Positions 12,901-24,489 of a DNA stretch of 64,000 nt are shown here, one piece after another. A program made the translations under genes and the position numbers. The notes under the pieces were generated by a model that was not told where the DNA came from, did not search any database, and saw nothing but the letters and a program-made list of their open reading frames with translations. Every line of letters starts with the position of its first letter. Position 1 is the stretch's first letter. The stretch lies in NCBI RefSeq assembly GCF_022539315.1, contig NC_066319.1, forward strand, positions 31,644,093-31,708,092, in the 5' to 3' direction. Source of the DNA: Serinus canaria (Eukaryota > Chordata > Aves > Passeriformes > Fringillidae).

Positions 12901-15349
12901 AAACTGGAAAACAATCAGGTATCAAACTTATATTTCTTCACAAGAGAGAAAGAGATGAAAGTGTACAAAGGCTGTGGTGAGGCCAAAGAAGGAGAAAGGT
13001 AATTTTGCATTTTGTTCTTGTTCTCATTTTTTATGTGAGGGGTTGTAAAGGCAGGGGGGAGAAAATTAAAACAATAGTGGAACTGTAAGAACTAGAGATA
13101 AACTTGTAGATTTGTCAATTAATTAAACTGAAAAAGTAGTCAGTCTTTCCAAAGGAAAATTAGCAAAGATGAAATAACTGTGAAATGAGAGGAAGTCTGG
13201 GTAGGAAGCAGAGATTTTAGGGCTTCAGACTGGAGATACTGAAAGTCCTTTTCTCATCCTAAAGACTTCCCACTCCTACTAAAGTATTAGTTTACAGAAA
13301 ATCCCAGAATAGGGGAAAGACTACAAAGGACAAAAGAAATGAAGGTCTCACCTTAGTTTTTGCATGAAGTGTGCAAAGTTTATACAAAAAGAACTCAATC
13401 AAAATCTGAGTACAAGATTAGAGTGAAGAGGTGCTTCCACCAGTCTCCCAGCAGGATCTGAAAGACATGCACTTCTATGCTATCAAATTCTGTCTCTCTC
13501 AAAGAGGTATTTTAATTTCTTTGCTAATATATCTTTTCAGCCTATTAAATAAGTGACTTTATTAGCAGCATGAAAAAAATGCATCAACTTCCATTTACTC
13601 TCTGAATAATAAATGTTTTCATACTTAACTGTGAAGTGCTGAAAATTGTGTTCCCAAATTTAGTGACCAGCATTCTAGTACAGCTATATTAATACCTGAT
13701 TCAAATGAGTGTACTACATATTCAAGAAATTCAGGTACACACCAATAAACAGCATTAAGATTCTTTCAAGATTCAAGAATCCACAGAACCTCAGCTGCCA
13801 AGTGTCAAGTGACAAAAGAAGAGAAGTTATCAAGTTTATGTCAAGCACCTACACGTACCTCCTTCTGTGGTCAAATGCAAAGACAATCTAATCTTTCCAC
13901 AGAGAGATGGGGAAATGCTGAAAGCCGAAGTGGATAAACCCATGGAGTTGTAAAGAAATGTTTGAAAAGCTTTTGACTTTGTCTGTAAGTCAGAATTAGC
14001 CTTCAGAAAAATCTACCCTCTCTAAACATAATTTAATGTGCCTGAATTTTGTTGTATGTACTATTCTTGACTTCCATAAGGGACCAACTACATTAACAGT
14101 TTTCAAACTAACTTCAAAAATAATTGTTCTTTTTCAAAGTGGAAGAGTTTTAGGCACTCAAATATAGGGATGCCTTTGGATTTTTACAATCAAAATGCTT
14201 CCTAAAACACAGAATATTTATTCTTTAAAATGTGAGAACATTACTGTTTAATGATTCTATTTGCACTGTCCTTGTCACAATTAATATCAGCCCAGTTATG
14301 GTCAGGGCTGTCATTGACATCATTTGAGAGCAGAGAGTACAGAAAGATGAAAGTCCAAGTCATAAGTACAATCTTGAGAGCACTGTCATCCATGGGCCTT
14401 ACTCAAAGGAGAACCTGCATATAAGTACACCATATGCCAAAGTAAGAATCCTCACAGTACAGGCCTCATTTGCTACGCAAAATTACATTATTTTAACTGG
14501 TAAATTAGAGAAATGGTGAAATTTTGCTCTGCAATTACACTAACTTCTCTGAAGTTTCAAAAATGCACGTGCAGAAAAGAGTATGTGAACATTGATGTTT
14601 CAAGAACAGACTAAAAGTTCTGGAGAGCATACACCTTACTCTGACTGCAAGAAGCACTTCTTACTTGAATTAAAATAATGGTTGACAGGACCCAGGGAGG
14701 GGTCAAAGATTATAAAAGAGCACTGAGAATAATTTATCTGTTACCAGATCAGCAGAGATAGGAACTATCTAGTTTTCCCTTGATCCATTACAAATAGTTG
14801 CTTGGTAACTTAAGCTGCTTCCCTTTCAGGTCAGTTTTTATTAGACGAAAACCTTTTAATTACAAGCCTGACTGCTGCAATATTTTTGTTGTACAACAAT
14901 ATGACCCCAAATGCTTACATAAACCATGTGTAATTCCTGGCACTGCTTTTGCACTTCTATCTCTACACTTATTGTCAAGACTTTCTGAATAGTTCAATCT
15001 ATTTGTTAGGCTAAAGTATCAACTTTGATAGAAATAGTTAAGCTTTCATGCTTTTATCTGAGAATGTTTTCTGACCGTCCCCCTGTTCATGGGATGCTTT
15101 CTGCTCTGTGCCAGTCAGCCTTCTGCCCTTTGCATTGAATGTTCCTTCTGGAGCCTGCCTGGAGAAGCCTTCCCTGGCAATACTGTGCAGCCACAGCTTT
15201 CTGGGTTAAAGTCCTAATCTTGCCACTGCAGCTTATTTATTGCTATAAATATAATTTGTTATTTTAGAAAGGTTTTGCTATCGTTCCAGTAATAGTAAGA
15301 CATCAGAAAAATCAGCATACCTCTAAGAAGCACAAATTAAGAGCAGTAA
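9920..15349. other. Non-coding interval with a purine-rich section
   Basis: No gene or clear transposon recognised. From about 12590 to 13400 the plus strand is noticeably purine-rich (many gaa, gga and aag runs). This opens a 106-codon minus-strand frame at 12594-12914 whose Ser/Phe/Pro-rich translation follows from the composition and shows no domain. The remainder is ordinary AT-rich sequence. Confidence 0.5.
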
Positions 15350-15483
15350 TCACAGAATATTCTGAGTTGGAAGGGACCCAGAGGATCGGTGAGTGCATCT
15401 CTTAAGTGAATGGCCTATACCCAGATCAAACCTGTGACCTTGACACTACTGGCACCAAGTTCTAACCAATGGAGATAATCTCA
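15350..15483 (-). mobile_element. TguSINE1-like SINE, nearly full length
   Basis: Read on the minus strand, the tRNA-Ile-like head runs from about 15483 down to about 15411. The A-box region, the variable part and a B-box-like segment (complement of agatcaaacc at 15423-15432) are all present. The head is followed by a CR1-type tail ending in the complement of cacagaatattctgagttgg at 15351-15370. Unlike the copy at 2691, the 5' part of the tRNA is retained. The anticodon region has drifted (aat to agt in alignment with tRNA-Ile), so this is a decayed retrocopy and not a tRNA gene. The CR1-type tail suggests mobilisation by a CR1 LINE. Confidence 0.8.
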
Positions 15484-18289
15484 GAGTCTAATCAGGGGAG
15501 ATTTCCTGATTCCCTAGTGAGGTCAAGCTATTCCCACACCAGAGCACTCCCCTAGCATGAGGCAGCTCCTCCTCCACTCCATGGGGTACCAGAACAGTAA
15601 ATGTCACTCTACCATATATAAGGCTGCATATTTTCAAGAGCTTTCTCAACTGGCACAGCTTGTAGCATGAGGGAAGAACTTCTTTACTGCAGATGAAATA
15701 TATTAGGACATAAGAACTGTTGGTATTGATTTGATGAATCCCCAGCTGTGGGCTGCTGGGTGTTGACGCACAGCTATTTTATCTACCAATCTACCAGCAT
15801 ATGAGAGTACTGATTTTGGTGATTAGCATCCAGAGCCCAACAATAATATAAAATAGCATTCTGTTAGCAGCACTGGCATATTTACTTTGCAATCAGTCTG
15901 CTTTTTCTGGTAGAGCCTTAGAAGAGCCAAACATGGAGCAATTTGCTGCAGAAGTTACACTGCAGGCCCACATGTGGAAAGTCTTTATTCTTTTCTCTTT
16001 GATTACTAACCAATTTCAGTCTCAGCAAACATGACTCAGTATGTAAAAAAAGTGCTTCTAATAGAAATACTTATAACATACAACAGATTCTACAACCAAA
16101 TTCACCTCCAAAGGTTTTGGAGTTGCCTAGCTACCGGATTGGAAAGGTTGAGGAAGCCCCTGTTGAAGGCAGGAAATGAGGCAGAGGAGCACTTGAGGAC
16201 TGAAGCTTCAAGCTCCACCTAGTGACAAAACCTTAAGCTTGCCTCCACAAATAACCCCGGAGAAAGCATCGAGTACCATGAAATGTTCTAAACCTCTGGC
16301 GTAGTATCGGCAGGAAACGACAATCAGAGCCAAAAGAAGCACAGGGATTTTTGTTTCTTTGTTTTTTTTGTGGGTTTGGCTGGTTGTTTTAGTTTTTAAA
16401 AAATATAAATTATTTTATTACTTAAAAAAACAACTCAAGATACACTAACTGACAATAGAATGCTCAGTAAAAGGAACACCACACTTCATGCTGAAAAATA
16501 TCACTCTACATAGATCAACAATGTGATTATAGTGACAATAACTCATGAAATTGCTCCACTCCCTAGGAAGGAGATTTTTGCATTCATGAAGGGGACAGAA
16601 TTCTAGCAATTATTTTTATTCATAACAAGAGTATTTTGCACTTTACATCATCAGATTCCTGGTAGGAGAGCAGAGAGATTTTGTCCACCAATTACAACAA
16701 GAAGTCCAATATTGTGCAGCAGAAAAATCTGGTGAAATGCTTATTATATTTATAACATTTTATTTTTAAATACCTCAATAAAAGTTTTTCCTCATAGCAA
16801 AGAAAATAAGATTTTGAATGCTTTTGAACTGACCAATTGGATGTAAGACTGTGCAGAGCAAGCATGCTTTTCAGAGAAATTACTGCTAGCTTTAGAAAAG
16901 AAAGCTGTATTTTTGTGTATTCTTTGTATGTGGAGGATGGCATTCCAAGTTGTCTGGATGATAAGAAAAAAAATATACTAGAAAACACTGATAATTATAA
17001 ATGTAATATATATTCTGTCAATATCAAGCCTCAAATTTTTCATTTACTAATTTTTATACAAAAATAATAATTCAGAAAATAATACTTTGATATCTAAAAA
17101 ATTAACAAGAGTTATTTAATTCATAAAGTGCCTTGACACAGTGACATTTCTCTGAAATATCTTATTTATTCTGAAGTTCCACTTTCGGTTTTGATCACAA
17201 TGAGAAAATCTAGTGTAAACGGAAACACTTAATAAGCCTTATCCACAGAAAGGCCAGCTCAGATTTAGATTGGGAAAGGCATTAGTTTTGTTTGATTCTG
17301 AGTGTCCTGACCAGAGTTTGGAAGTACTAGATAACAATAAAATGACACATGGAGCTTGAGACACACCTGTATTGAGAAAAACAGTATTAAACTATTTTAC
17401 GAAAGCACGCAATGCAAAGAAATACTGACAGAATTTCCTATTTATGCGATATATTGAAGCCATTTGTCACACAGAATGTTGCCACATTCCTGTGTTTCAA
17501 TTAAAGAAAAGACTGTAAAAGTAACATATTTACATGACAGAAAAGAGATACACTTATTGGAATAGTATTTACTGTTAAATTCTTCCAAGGTTTCTTTTGA
17601 TTTGTGGTATTTTAATTCTATTTAGGGTGGTGCCTGCTAGTGGAATCTGGCATTGAGCTACTGTACTTACGCTGTTCATTATGGAATGTAGTGTGTTAAG
17701 GATTGCAATGTAAAGCATGGGTAATTGGGAACTGATCTGTTACCATGCTGGAAAAATATGCAATACAGGTTTCAGCAACAGATTTCTACTGATATGCTAG
17801 CCTAAACTGTTTACTAGAACTGATTTTATACATAGAAGAGGTTATATTATTTTAGGAGAGTCTTTTAGCAATTTGCCTCCTCTTTAATTCTTACTTGTGT
17901 GAATGAATGAATTCTCGCTATATGAATGAAGTTATTGCAATAGTTTGTCTTGGTGCAGATATAATTTATAACAACAAAACATCCCTTTTCACATTCATAT
18001 TGCCAGGCAGAGCAAAATAAGTTATGATGGTGGCAAAAAACAAGTTAATGTTGCACAATTAAAAATACACTGGGGTTTTTTCATGAATAAAAGTCCTGCC
18101 AAGAATTCATAAATGAATCAACATTGCTGGAACATACTGAAAAATTGTAGTTATACAAATACCACTCAGATCTAGTTTTAGAGTAAATAGTCGGAGTATG
18201 AACTTAAGAAAAAATAGGTTAAATTAAGCAGAATGGCTATTCATTCAGACCACAACAGGAAGAGAAAGGGGCTAACACAGGAGGATCTG
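15484..18289. other. AT-rich non-coding interval
   Basis: No gene or transposon recognised. A slightly CpG-enriched patch lies at about 16120-16320, with cgg and tcg scattered among otherwise CpG-poor DNA. It has no coding frame of note. Open frames around 16692-17067 occur on both strands of the same AT-rich segment and are treated as chance. Confidence 0.5.
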
Positions 18290-19350
18290 CCAAATATCCC
18301 CAGTGTGTCACCCAGCCGGGCAGCAGAGGGATGTGCTGAATTTCAATGTATTCTCCCTAGACCCACACTGATATCCATGCCAGTCCCCTTACAGGATTTC
18401 CCCTCGTGAAGGCCCACTGCTGCCTCAGAGCCCCCAGGGGCTCGCACTGTGCCGAGTCCTTTATGTTCAGGAAGATTTATTCTTTTTAGCTTTTGAAAAA
18501 TGCAACCACAGAGCCCAACCTCTGCAGCTCGGTGCTGGGAACTGCAGAGCCCTGACTTTTATGTACATTTTTCCTTTTACTGCTTTGCTTGCTGTGTTCC
18601 TGGGGCAGCAGTCATATAATCCAGGTCTTGCATGCAGCCAGTCTCGAAGGGAAGCGCGTGCCCGAGCGTTTCCCCGGATCTGGGCCAGAAATGGGGTCTC
18701 ACAGTGTTGGTGTGGACTCACACTGGTGGTGCCAAGAGGGAACCTCTGCTGTTAGCCCAAGGGCAAGCAGGAGGAGTCTAAAGTGATAACATTGGTGTGT
18801 GGGTTTTCTCTGCTGAGAATAACAGAAGGAGGCCAAAGGACCTACTGCAATTCCCTGCTGAGCCTGTGCGCAGGTCCCACCCGGGCTGAGGGCCCGAGGC
18901 CAGGCCTGGCCAAGCGAGGCTGAGTGGGCAGGGCTGGCCTCCTCACTGGGCAGGCTCCTCACCCCTGGCCCTGGGAGCCAAGCTGCATGGCCGCAGGGAG
19001 GAAGGGCAGGAAGCAGGGCCTTCCCTGGGATGTGTGTCCTGGCCAGCCCTCTGGAATGTGGAGCCCTCCGGGCCGCAGGCTGTCCTCAGGTGAAACGGTG
19101 GTGTTGCTCTATGAAGGGACCTTGCAGTGTCCTTGTACCAGCTGGGCGGGCGCCCTGGGCCAAAGTTGCCCAAAGTCTTTCATCAGAGTCAGCTTCTGAC
19201 ACTGGAAATGGCTGTGTGCTGAGTTTTAGTAAAACTGCAACTGCTCCAGTTGATGAAAAGTTTCTGTATGAGAGACTTAAACTGAAAAGGAAAGGCAACA
19301 AACCTTATGTACAAAGGTTAATACAATTTTGGAAAGAGGGTAAAATCTGA
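18290..19350. other. GC-rich block with a small open frame at its right edge
   Basis: From about 18290 to 19200 the sequence becomes markedly GC-rich relative to both flanks, with CpGs present but not dense. It looks well below CpG-island density by eye, with roughly 20-odd in 900 bp. Several overlapping frames stay open on both strands, as expected from stop-poor GC-rich DNA. One plus-strand frame (19030-19350, 106 codons) stays open past the GC-rich part into AT-rich sequence. It ends with a Lys-rich tail containing FLYERLKLKRKGNKPYVQ and terminates in TGA at 19348-19350. I do not recognise this peptide. The block could be an unrecognised retroelement or LTR, the last exon of a gene, or an isolated GC-rich patch. 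Confidence 0.4.
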
Positions 19351-19559
19351 GCAGTTAGTGAGAGTTTTTTGTCAAAATGTAAAATTAGAGCATCATCAAG
19401 ACATAAAATGACAAATATTTTATTAGCGATGAACACACAAAAAGCTACAGAAGTTCTATATTCATTTGAAGCTTAAACAGACTTTTTAAAGCCCTTCTAA
19501 TTATACACAGTGTTTCAATTAGCAGCACTGCAGATTTATTTTATAATCTAATAATCAGT

Positions 19560-19700
19560 GATGCTTTTCAGTGATATAACCCTGCTCACTCACAGATCTC
19601 AAAGCACTTTGATAAAGACAATTCTTTTCATTTCACAGAGATCATTTAGTCACAGTCTTTGTGACTTGCCTAGGGAAATACAAAAGCTCATTTCCTTTTG
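19560..19700 (+). repeat. Possible core-SINE (MIR-like) relic
   Basis: The order of words resembles the conserved core of MIR-type SINEs: ctcaaagcactttgataaag, then ttttcatttcacagag, then gtgacttgcctagg. In the known family the corresponding words are aagc(g)ctttacaaag, ccattttacagatg and aagtgacttgcccaagg. Divergence is high and the ends are uncertain. A chance resemblance is possible. Confidence 0.35.
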
Positions 19701-22700
19701 CCAGGGACAAGTGGGGTAAGAAAAGATGAAGAAATGCTTGAAGGTAGTAGACATGTTTATTTTGTACAAACCAGCTGGGTCTGGTCAAGATTTGCCAGCT
19801 TAGGTAAGGCTTCAGGTTGATGCAGGCAGCCTCCAGTTATGTTGGGCTAGTTCATGCCTTGTATTTCTAGCTTTTTTCTGGTTTCTAGTTTTGTGCCAAA
19901 AGTCTGGCTGTACCTAGCAAAATACACACAAACATGTCTTCAATTCCTGTCAGTGAAATAGCATGGGGGCTTTTGATTGTACACGTGCAAACTGACTCAG
20001 CATAATTACTGAACTTATTTGAGCATGGGACTCACCCATAGTGACTCCAAGGCCCACTACAGTAAATGTCACTTTGTGCAGACTCCAAGTCTTGTGATCC
20101 CTTTTTAACTCAGGGTTTAAATGAACTCAATAGTCAAGCAAAACACCGAGAAAGACATCGGGTGTCACATGGTTTCATGTGGTTTTGATAAAACTCTCTA
20201 AACAGGACCAGGCTTGCTCAAAACTTACACAATGGTTTTCCTTAAGGTTCTTCTAATGGCGGCTGAGTTTTGTATTTGTGACTAATTCAAGACTATTCTA
20301 GTTTCACAGATGCTTAGAGTCTGCAAAGAAATTTTCTGAAGCTGTGCTTCCAACTGCTGTTAATTTATTATGAGGAAAGTGGCAACAGTGGCAATGGTCA
20401 TTTGTGGATAAAGTTTCAATATGGAGAAGAGGTTACTGTTTTGAAGTATGTGCTGTTGGTCAAAAGTGCATTTTCAGTCCTGTTTTGCAACTTATCAAAT
20501 CCTTCCTTCTCTTCTGTCCTGATTCTGTACAGAAATAGGCTGATGCTGATCAGTTCTCCCTACCTGCTGAGCTGGACAGCTCTATTTTGACTTTGTGCTG
20601 TCACGGGTGAAGATACTGCTTTAATTAATGAGACAACTTTCTTATGAGACAAGTTTCTAGCTCATTGATGATTTCCCCTGAAATGTGGTGAAAGTGTAGT
20701 TTTAGTCTTGGTTTTTGTCTTTCCTTGTCTGTTCTTTTTTCTGTCTCTCCCAAAACTGGATTCTGGTTTAGTCTTGGAGTGTTAATTTCATCCATTATGG
20801 AGCAGTTATACTTAGGAGTGATCTGTGATGCTGTTTCAGTAAGGAAGGGTAGAGGACAGCTCAGGACAGTCTGCAGAGGGATTCAAATAAACACCTAAAA
20901 GGATTACTTTTCCCTCCTACATTGAGGAAGGATGATGATAGGAACTGTAAGTGCCCTGTTTACTAGTACTGTCAAATTATGTTTGTCTTAGTGTTTCAGT
21001 TATAGCTTCCCTTCCTCCTTCCCCCTCACAAACCTACTCCAAACTGCCCAACATGGAATTAACACATCTAGAAAGCTCTTCTTTCACAAGGGTCAGAAAA
21101 AATCCTACTAGGGACCTGCACCACTAGGTGTATTCCCTCCACTCCTCCAGCCCCCTCATGAATCATCCTGTGCTGCTGACCATGTGCTCAGTGGCTGGCA
21201 GCAGACATTGGCTTGCCAGAGAACCACTGTAGAAGTCCATGTCTGTCATTAAGCTATTCTTAAAGTAAAAAGAGATTTTGTTGTTGTTCCTTATTGTATG
21301 TTATGCTTATATAGCTCTTGACCTAAGCTTAGATTTCAAAATAGTAAATAGACAAAACAACTTTTTTTACTCCTGCTTGCCCTGGGAAGAAAGTTGTGCT
21401 ACTGCCTGACAGAGAACAAGAAGCCTAAACATGATTCACAGAGGTTTTAAAGCTGCTTAAATAAGCAAAACCAGTTTTAATTTATTTTTCTTAAGATATC
21501 TGATTTTTCCTAAAATTCTCACAGACATGATGATCTTGTTGGTATGCTTTCAAAATTTGGCACTTGAGTAGTTTTAAGCTATTTTAAACTGTTATTACTG
21601 TTTTCCATTTACAGCAGCAATGCATCAATTTTGTTACAGGTTTTACCATAGATTTATTAGCCAGCCACACTGATTTTCATTAAGAAATTCTCATAATAAT
21701 TTGGGAGAGAATTACAAATTTGGAAGAAAATTGAAATAATAAGAAAACATTTTTTTCCCTATATATGCAGTGCATTTGATTTCAATCTATGGTTTAAGAT
21801 CTAGGGGTTTATGACTTCTGGTTTTTCTTCAATCATTTCCCCATATTTTAGAATTTGCTGAAAGGTGTAAATCATATATTTAATTCCCATGTCACTGGTG
21901 AACGTGGGAATGAGGGAGGAGCATTAAGTCCTCTGTTGCCCACCATGGAGACTGGAAGATTCCTTCTCTAGAGGAACCTTTAAAAGTCACAGTTCACTGA
22001 AAAAATCAAGATGGGGATTCGCAGACTCCTTGACATTAGCCTAGTTATTATGGCACTCCGAAGCAGATGAATAAATAGCTTTTTGTCATTTGGCTTCAAA
22101 GGCAATTTGGTTTAAGAGTATTCTGTGAAGCCATGTAGGCTTGGAGCTCCTTATTTTCAACAGGAAACTGAGATTCTCACTGGTGACATTTAAATCCAGA
22201 AAGTATGGGTTTTGTAGAAGTGCCAGATATTATGTAACTTTACAGTAAAATGATGAGTCAGTGACATAATTTACATGTTTTAAAAATAGTGTCTAATTCA
22301 TAGAAAGTGAGCTACTGAAGACTTTAATCACTTTTCAAATCCTTGTTATTTTTGTACTATATAGAAAATCTATTTCTTTGCAGCTTGTGCTATCTTGACT
22401 TACTACAAGAGAAATGCATTTGATACATCAGTGTGTGGATTATGAGCAATTATATCTCCTCATGGTTAATGGGGACAGTAAGGAAAGAGGTCAAATGCAT
22501 TTCAGGTGCTTGTATAGCACTTTAATGAAAAACATTTTTTAATTCTGATGGTGAGAATAGAGAAGACAGACCTCTAAAATGCTGTAAACCATAACTGGTG
22601 TCAAGTAGATAAAGTATATGAAGCAGTTCAGATTTACCTCATCATACAACTGCTAATTTTCTTCAGTTTTTTTGCATTTTCAGTTAATCTATAAATATTT

Positions 22701-24489
22701 TTTTAATGAAGAATCAAAATGATGGACATGAGATGACTGAGAACTTAGATAATTTTCTGAGGAAAATCCAAGTACATTGTATTTTTGATTAGGTCAAAGA
22801 AAGCAGATTTGAGATAAGAATTCAAAAAATGTAAATGGGACATATAAAAGGTAGATGATCTCTGTGGAGCAGAAGTGGTTAGAGGGAAATTACTATGGGT
22901 TTCACAGAATGCCAGGATGTCCAGGAAGCTTATGTGGGTGACAGGGCAAATTACCTCATGTGTGGGTAGGAGAGTCTGACCAGAACCCAAAACTGACTAA
23001 GTTTACTGTCCTTCAACTTTGACTTCTTATGTCATGCTTACTGCACTGAAAGTCATTAAGAGCTGCACTGTTTTTCACTATTTAAATAATTAACCCTTAT
23101 TAGCAGTTCTATGTGCAGTTACTCACATGTTATGGAAAGCATGTTCTGAAATCAAACTTGAATTTGCCCTAAAGAAATATTCAAAGCCTCACCATTTTGA
23201 CAAAAGGGACTGAACTGACACTTTCTGAATCCATGTTTCTTGACAAATCAGGCGGTAATTTTGTCTAGATGGCCCATCATGGACTTTTCAAAAACACTTT
23301 CATGTTTCAAAGATTTATGTTGCAATCATCAACATCATCAACCAAGCCATTTCAAGTTAATAAGATTGAGAGTCTCAGAAAATATTTAGGAGTACCAATG
23401 AATAAAACAGGACCCACCAAGGAGATACCAGATGAAAAACGTTATCTCAGATAGGGAGTTTTGCTTAGAGACAGTGTGCTTAAAAGATGTGTCCAGGATC
23501 CCAGAGGCCATGAAAGTGGTGTATCCTGTCCTGCTTTTCATGCCTGATATTTTTTGGATGAATGAAACACAATCATGATCCAAAATTAAAACAAAGCTTC
23601 ATATTAAAGCACATTATTGTTTTTGCTCCTTGTGTTAGTTTCTGGATCTAGAGATTAGCTTTTTGTTAGACCTTTCCTGGAACCAAAAGTGATTTTATAA
23701 AGCAAAATACAGGGTGTTTTCTGGAAAGGGGAAACGTAATTACAAAATATTAAATTATTTTCCACACAGGTTTAAAAGCCCCTGTGGGCCTTCAGTTTTC
23801 ACTAGGATGCAATGGTCTAGTTGCAAAATAAAATTTAAAAAAAAATATCTTGAGGCAAAAGTTAACCCAAGCATCTATTAGTGGGCATGAAGTTCAGGAC
23901 TCAACTTTCAGTCCAGACTTGTCATTCAGAGACTCATTACTTATTTTTTTTGTTTAGAATCCTCAAAACCAAATTGCAGGTCTGTGCTGAAGGGATACTG
24001 GGAAAATACTAGTGGAAAGAAACCACAAAAAGGTTGCATCCTAAAAATAAAGCATAGGTAAACAAGGCTTAAATACTGTCATAGACTGGTGGTTGGTGAC
24101 ACCGTATGAATCCTTTCAGAATACAAAATTCGTATTGCCACTGAGTATTTTAATCCTAAATGTTTTGTGTAAAAGGTCAATGGGGTTTAGAAAAAAAACC
24201 ATGAATGGGGATATTTCTCATGCCTCACTAATCTGAGCATATTAGTACTTTGCTGGAGGTCAAAATTGTCTGGGGATGATTTCAGAGCAAAGTGTGTGCT
24301 CTGAAAGCAGAGGAATACTTTATCAAGTCCCTCTTCCTTGTTCAGTCCTTATCTGAGACTCACATATCCCATATATGTGGCAGCTCTAAAGGAGTGGTGA
24401 TTGATGGAGAAAGGGAAATAGAGCATGACCAACTTTTGGTTTCTTTCCCTCTCAGTGCTATAATAATAAAACCACATGAGTAACATTGG
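19701..24489. other. AT-rich non-coding interval
   Basis: No gene or clear transposon recognised in this stretch. Open frames are short and without domains. Confidence 0.55.

Noticed and set aside
12594..12914. 106-codon minus-strand frame
   Set aside because: Its Ser/Pro/Phe-rich translation arises from purine-rich sequence on the other strand. There is no domain and no supporting splice or start context.
15045..15260. Mildly GC-rich patch as an LTR end
   Set aside because: It lacks TATA and poly(A) signals in a consistent order, and no family is recognised.
22900..22950. ttcacagaatgccaggatg as a reverse CR1 tail
   Set aside because: The following sequence does not continue into the CR1 3' end, so the match is coincidental.
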